Positions 62,575-64,000 of a stretch of 64,000 nucleotides of DNA are shown one piece after another. The translations under genes were made by a program, and so were the position numbers. Under the pieces are notes generated by a model, which worked only from the letters and a program-made list of their open reading frames with translations, made no database searches and was not told the DNA's origin. The stretch is from Volvox africanus. Its lineage: Eukaryota; Chlorophyta; Chlorophyceae; Chlamydomonadales; Volvocaceae. The stretch is from contig BSDZ01000094.1 in the NCBI GenBank assembly GCA_030268105.1, positions 3,072,501 through 3,136,500 on the forward strand, given 5' to 3'. How positions within the stretch are numbered: the stretch's first letter is position 1; each line of letters starts with the position of its first letter.

Positions 62575-64000
62575 CAAGTAAGCTATCCCTTTACCGACTC
62601 GGCATACTCCGTCCCGCACTGGCATTTGTGAACATTTTGGCACGCTTTGTCAAACGATCTGCTCACACGGCTTGTAAGGAGGATTCTGTAACTGTACAGG
62701 CACAAGTGGATCAGGAAACTCAACGGGAGGCCACGACGGAGCCTTCGTCCGTTGGTTCGGCTTCGTCGCGACCCGGACTGCAGGGCCGGGCTGCACAGGA
62801 CGAATCAAAAAACACGTTTCCCTTTCCAGTGGAAGAGAAAGAAGACGATGCGTTGCTTGACCCACCCACAACTCCTGGTGAGCCTGCGACAACTACTACG
62901 TGTACTTGATACCTTGAGGGCCTGTCAGCGGACCTGTCGGGTTTTTGTATCGCTCAACACGCCATCCTTCTTGATATGTGAAACAGGGCGGAAGCAAAGT
63001 CACAAGACCACGCTATCAGAGCCAAACAAGTGTCCGGAACAAGATGACGCTCGGCCCGGCTCCACATCGGTTGCGCAGAGTGTTGTCCCGGGCGAGTCCT
63101 GGAAAAAACGTACTGTTCCAGGTGATGCGCGTCGCTGCGGAAATCATCTGAAGTCAGCAGGCGTGGCCGCATGGTTCGCAAACGATCCAGCGGTGCTTCC
63201 GCGCGCCCATTTGGGCCCCTTGCCCGCTCGGCGGCCCTATGCCGCAGCGGGAGCGCTCAAGCAGCCTCGGGGTCTGGCTTCCTATGTCATTCGGGAGGAT
63301 ATGCCGTATCCTCCTGCCAACGCTGAGGTGACGCTTGAAATTCGCACGACGACAGTCCGCCATGGTCGCAAGCTGCTGCGCTACTCAGCGAGCTCGCCGC
63401 TGGACACCATCGTAAGTCGAGGGGGGTATATTACAGGCTTCAATACGAATCCCATTTGCGGTCGTTGGGGACTGCCGCTTCATGGGGAGAATGGGCCACC
63501 CGTTAATGGCCATCCCATTGCCAAAATGAAGTAGCAGTCGAGAGACACGTTGTTTAGGTCGTGTGGTTAAAGTCCCGGGTTCGGGATGGCACGCACCACC
63601 ACCACTACTTCTTGTTCCTCCGTATTCTACTCCATTTTAACAAGCCCTCCTTTAGATGAGGTCGAGACCAATGGTTAGCGAGAGCGATAGTTGGCGAGAG
63701 CAATGGTTAGCACCCATGTGCTATGTTGCCCTTCGTTTTAGTATTATTACTCTATTGGACTAAAGAGATGGGAGCGCATGCTTCTTGCAGCTGCCAAGCC
63801 CCCAACACTGCCCGCCCAACTGCCCATTCTCCGCAGTACATCAAAATCCCGAACACCGCCCCGTCCAGCCTGCACAAGCCCATTCTGGAGAAACTCTGCA
63901 ACACCGTCGATCTGGGTCACCAGCGAATTGTGGTCGGCGGCGGCGTGCGGCCCGGATGTGCCCTGCTGGCGTTGGATCTGCTTAGAGGATCCCAGGAGCT
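62575..64000 (+). CDS. Unidentified gene, 5'/middle part (3' end outside window)
   Basis: Exons 62575-62877, 62987-63411 and 63837-64000 (continuing past the window) join in consistent phases (G|GTGAGC and ATC|GTAAGT donors). No ATG lies in the first stretch after an upstream stop, so at least one earlier exon is missing. The protein is polar and disordered at first, then ordered: SYVIREDMPYPPANAEVTL, then SSLHKPILEKLCNTVDLGHQ and VVGGGVRPGCALLALDLLRG. The phrase VRPGC-x-LL-x-LDL after an S-x-LH-x2-IL helix resembles a segment found C-terminal to the SBP domain in large plant SBP-box proteins. That likeness is only a pattern match, and no SBP zinc finger is present in the window. Confidence 0.6.

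Noticed and set aside
63550..63595. tRNA-like T-arm (CCCGGGTTCGGG)
   Set aside because: No matching acceptor stem, D-arm or anticodon arm upstream. It lies in the intron after 63411.

Overview
This window is nuclear DNA from a volvocine green alga (Volvox/Chlamydomonas lineage). The evidence is many short GC-rich exons separated by GT–AG introns, TGTAA-type polyadenylation signals, Ala/Gly/Ser-rich low-complexity protein stretches, and abundant microsatellites in introns and spacers. I spliced the genes by eye and used codon-phase agreement across junctions as the main check. Exon lists are therefore models from sequence, not from transcripts.

Layout, left to right. (1) 1-582 is the 3' end of an unidentified gene (+). 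(2) 2435-4719 (-) encodes an F-box-like/ankyrin-repeat protein. (3) 7109-8103 (+) encodes a small secreted or ER single-thioredoxin-domain protein with a CGHC active site. (4) 8280-11976 (-) encodes an unidentified multi-pass membrane protein. Its last exon lies opposite the 3'UTR of gene 3, and its start lies about 45 bp from the start of gene 5. (5) 12022-15886 (+) encodes an MRG15/EAF3-type chromatin protein. (6) 28402-16980 (-) encodes a very large membrane protein with FUSC/aromatic-acid-exporter architecture. It is given as N- and C-terminal halves that are probably one gene. (7) 36883-29760 (-) encodes a 302-aa secreted or anchored leucine-rich-repeat protein in ten small exons. (8) 41988-39610 (-) encodes an S26 signal-peptidase-like protein that lacks the catalytic dyad. 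(9) 43413-47595 (+) encodes a SET-domain protein with a probable organelle transit peptide. (10) 54172-49914 (-) and (11) 56011-60217 (+) are head-to-head paralogous family-90 glycosyltransferases. (12) 62575 to the window end (+) is the 5'/middle part of an unidentified gene that runs off the window.

No prokaryotic-type operon, CRISPR array, tRNA or rRNA was recognised, and no intact transposon. The genes look like unrelated housekeeping or lineage-specific loci rather than one pathway. The most interesting organisational points are the divergent GT90 pair with complementary intron content, the almost abutting starts of genes 4 and 5, the coding/3'UTR overlap of genes 3 and 4, the probable pseudo-protease, and a 10-12 bp palindrome (CCCATGGGTC core) that recurs far more often than expected by chance.
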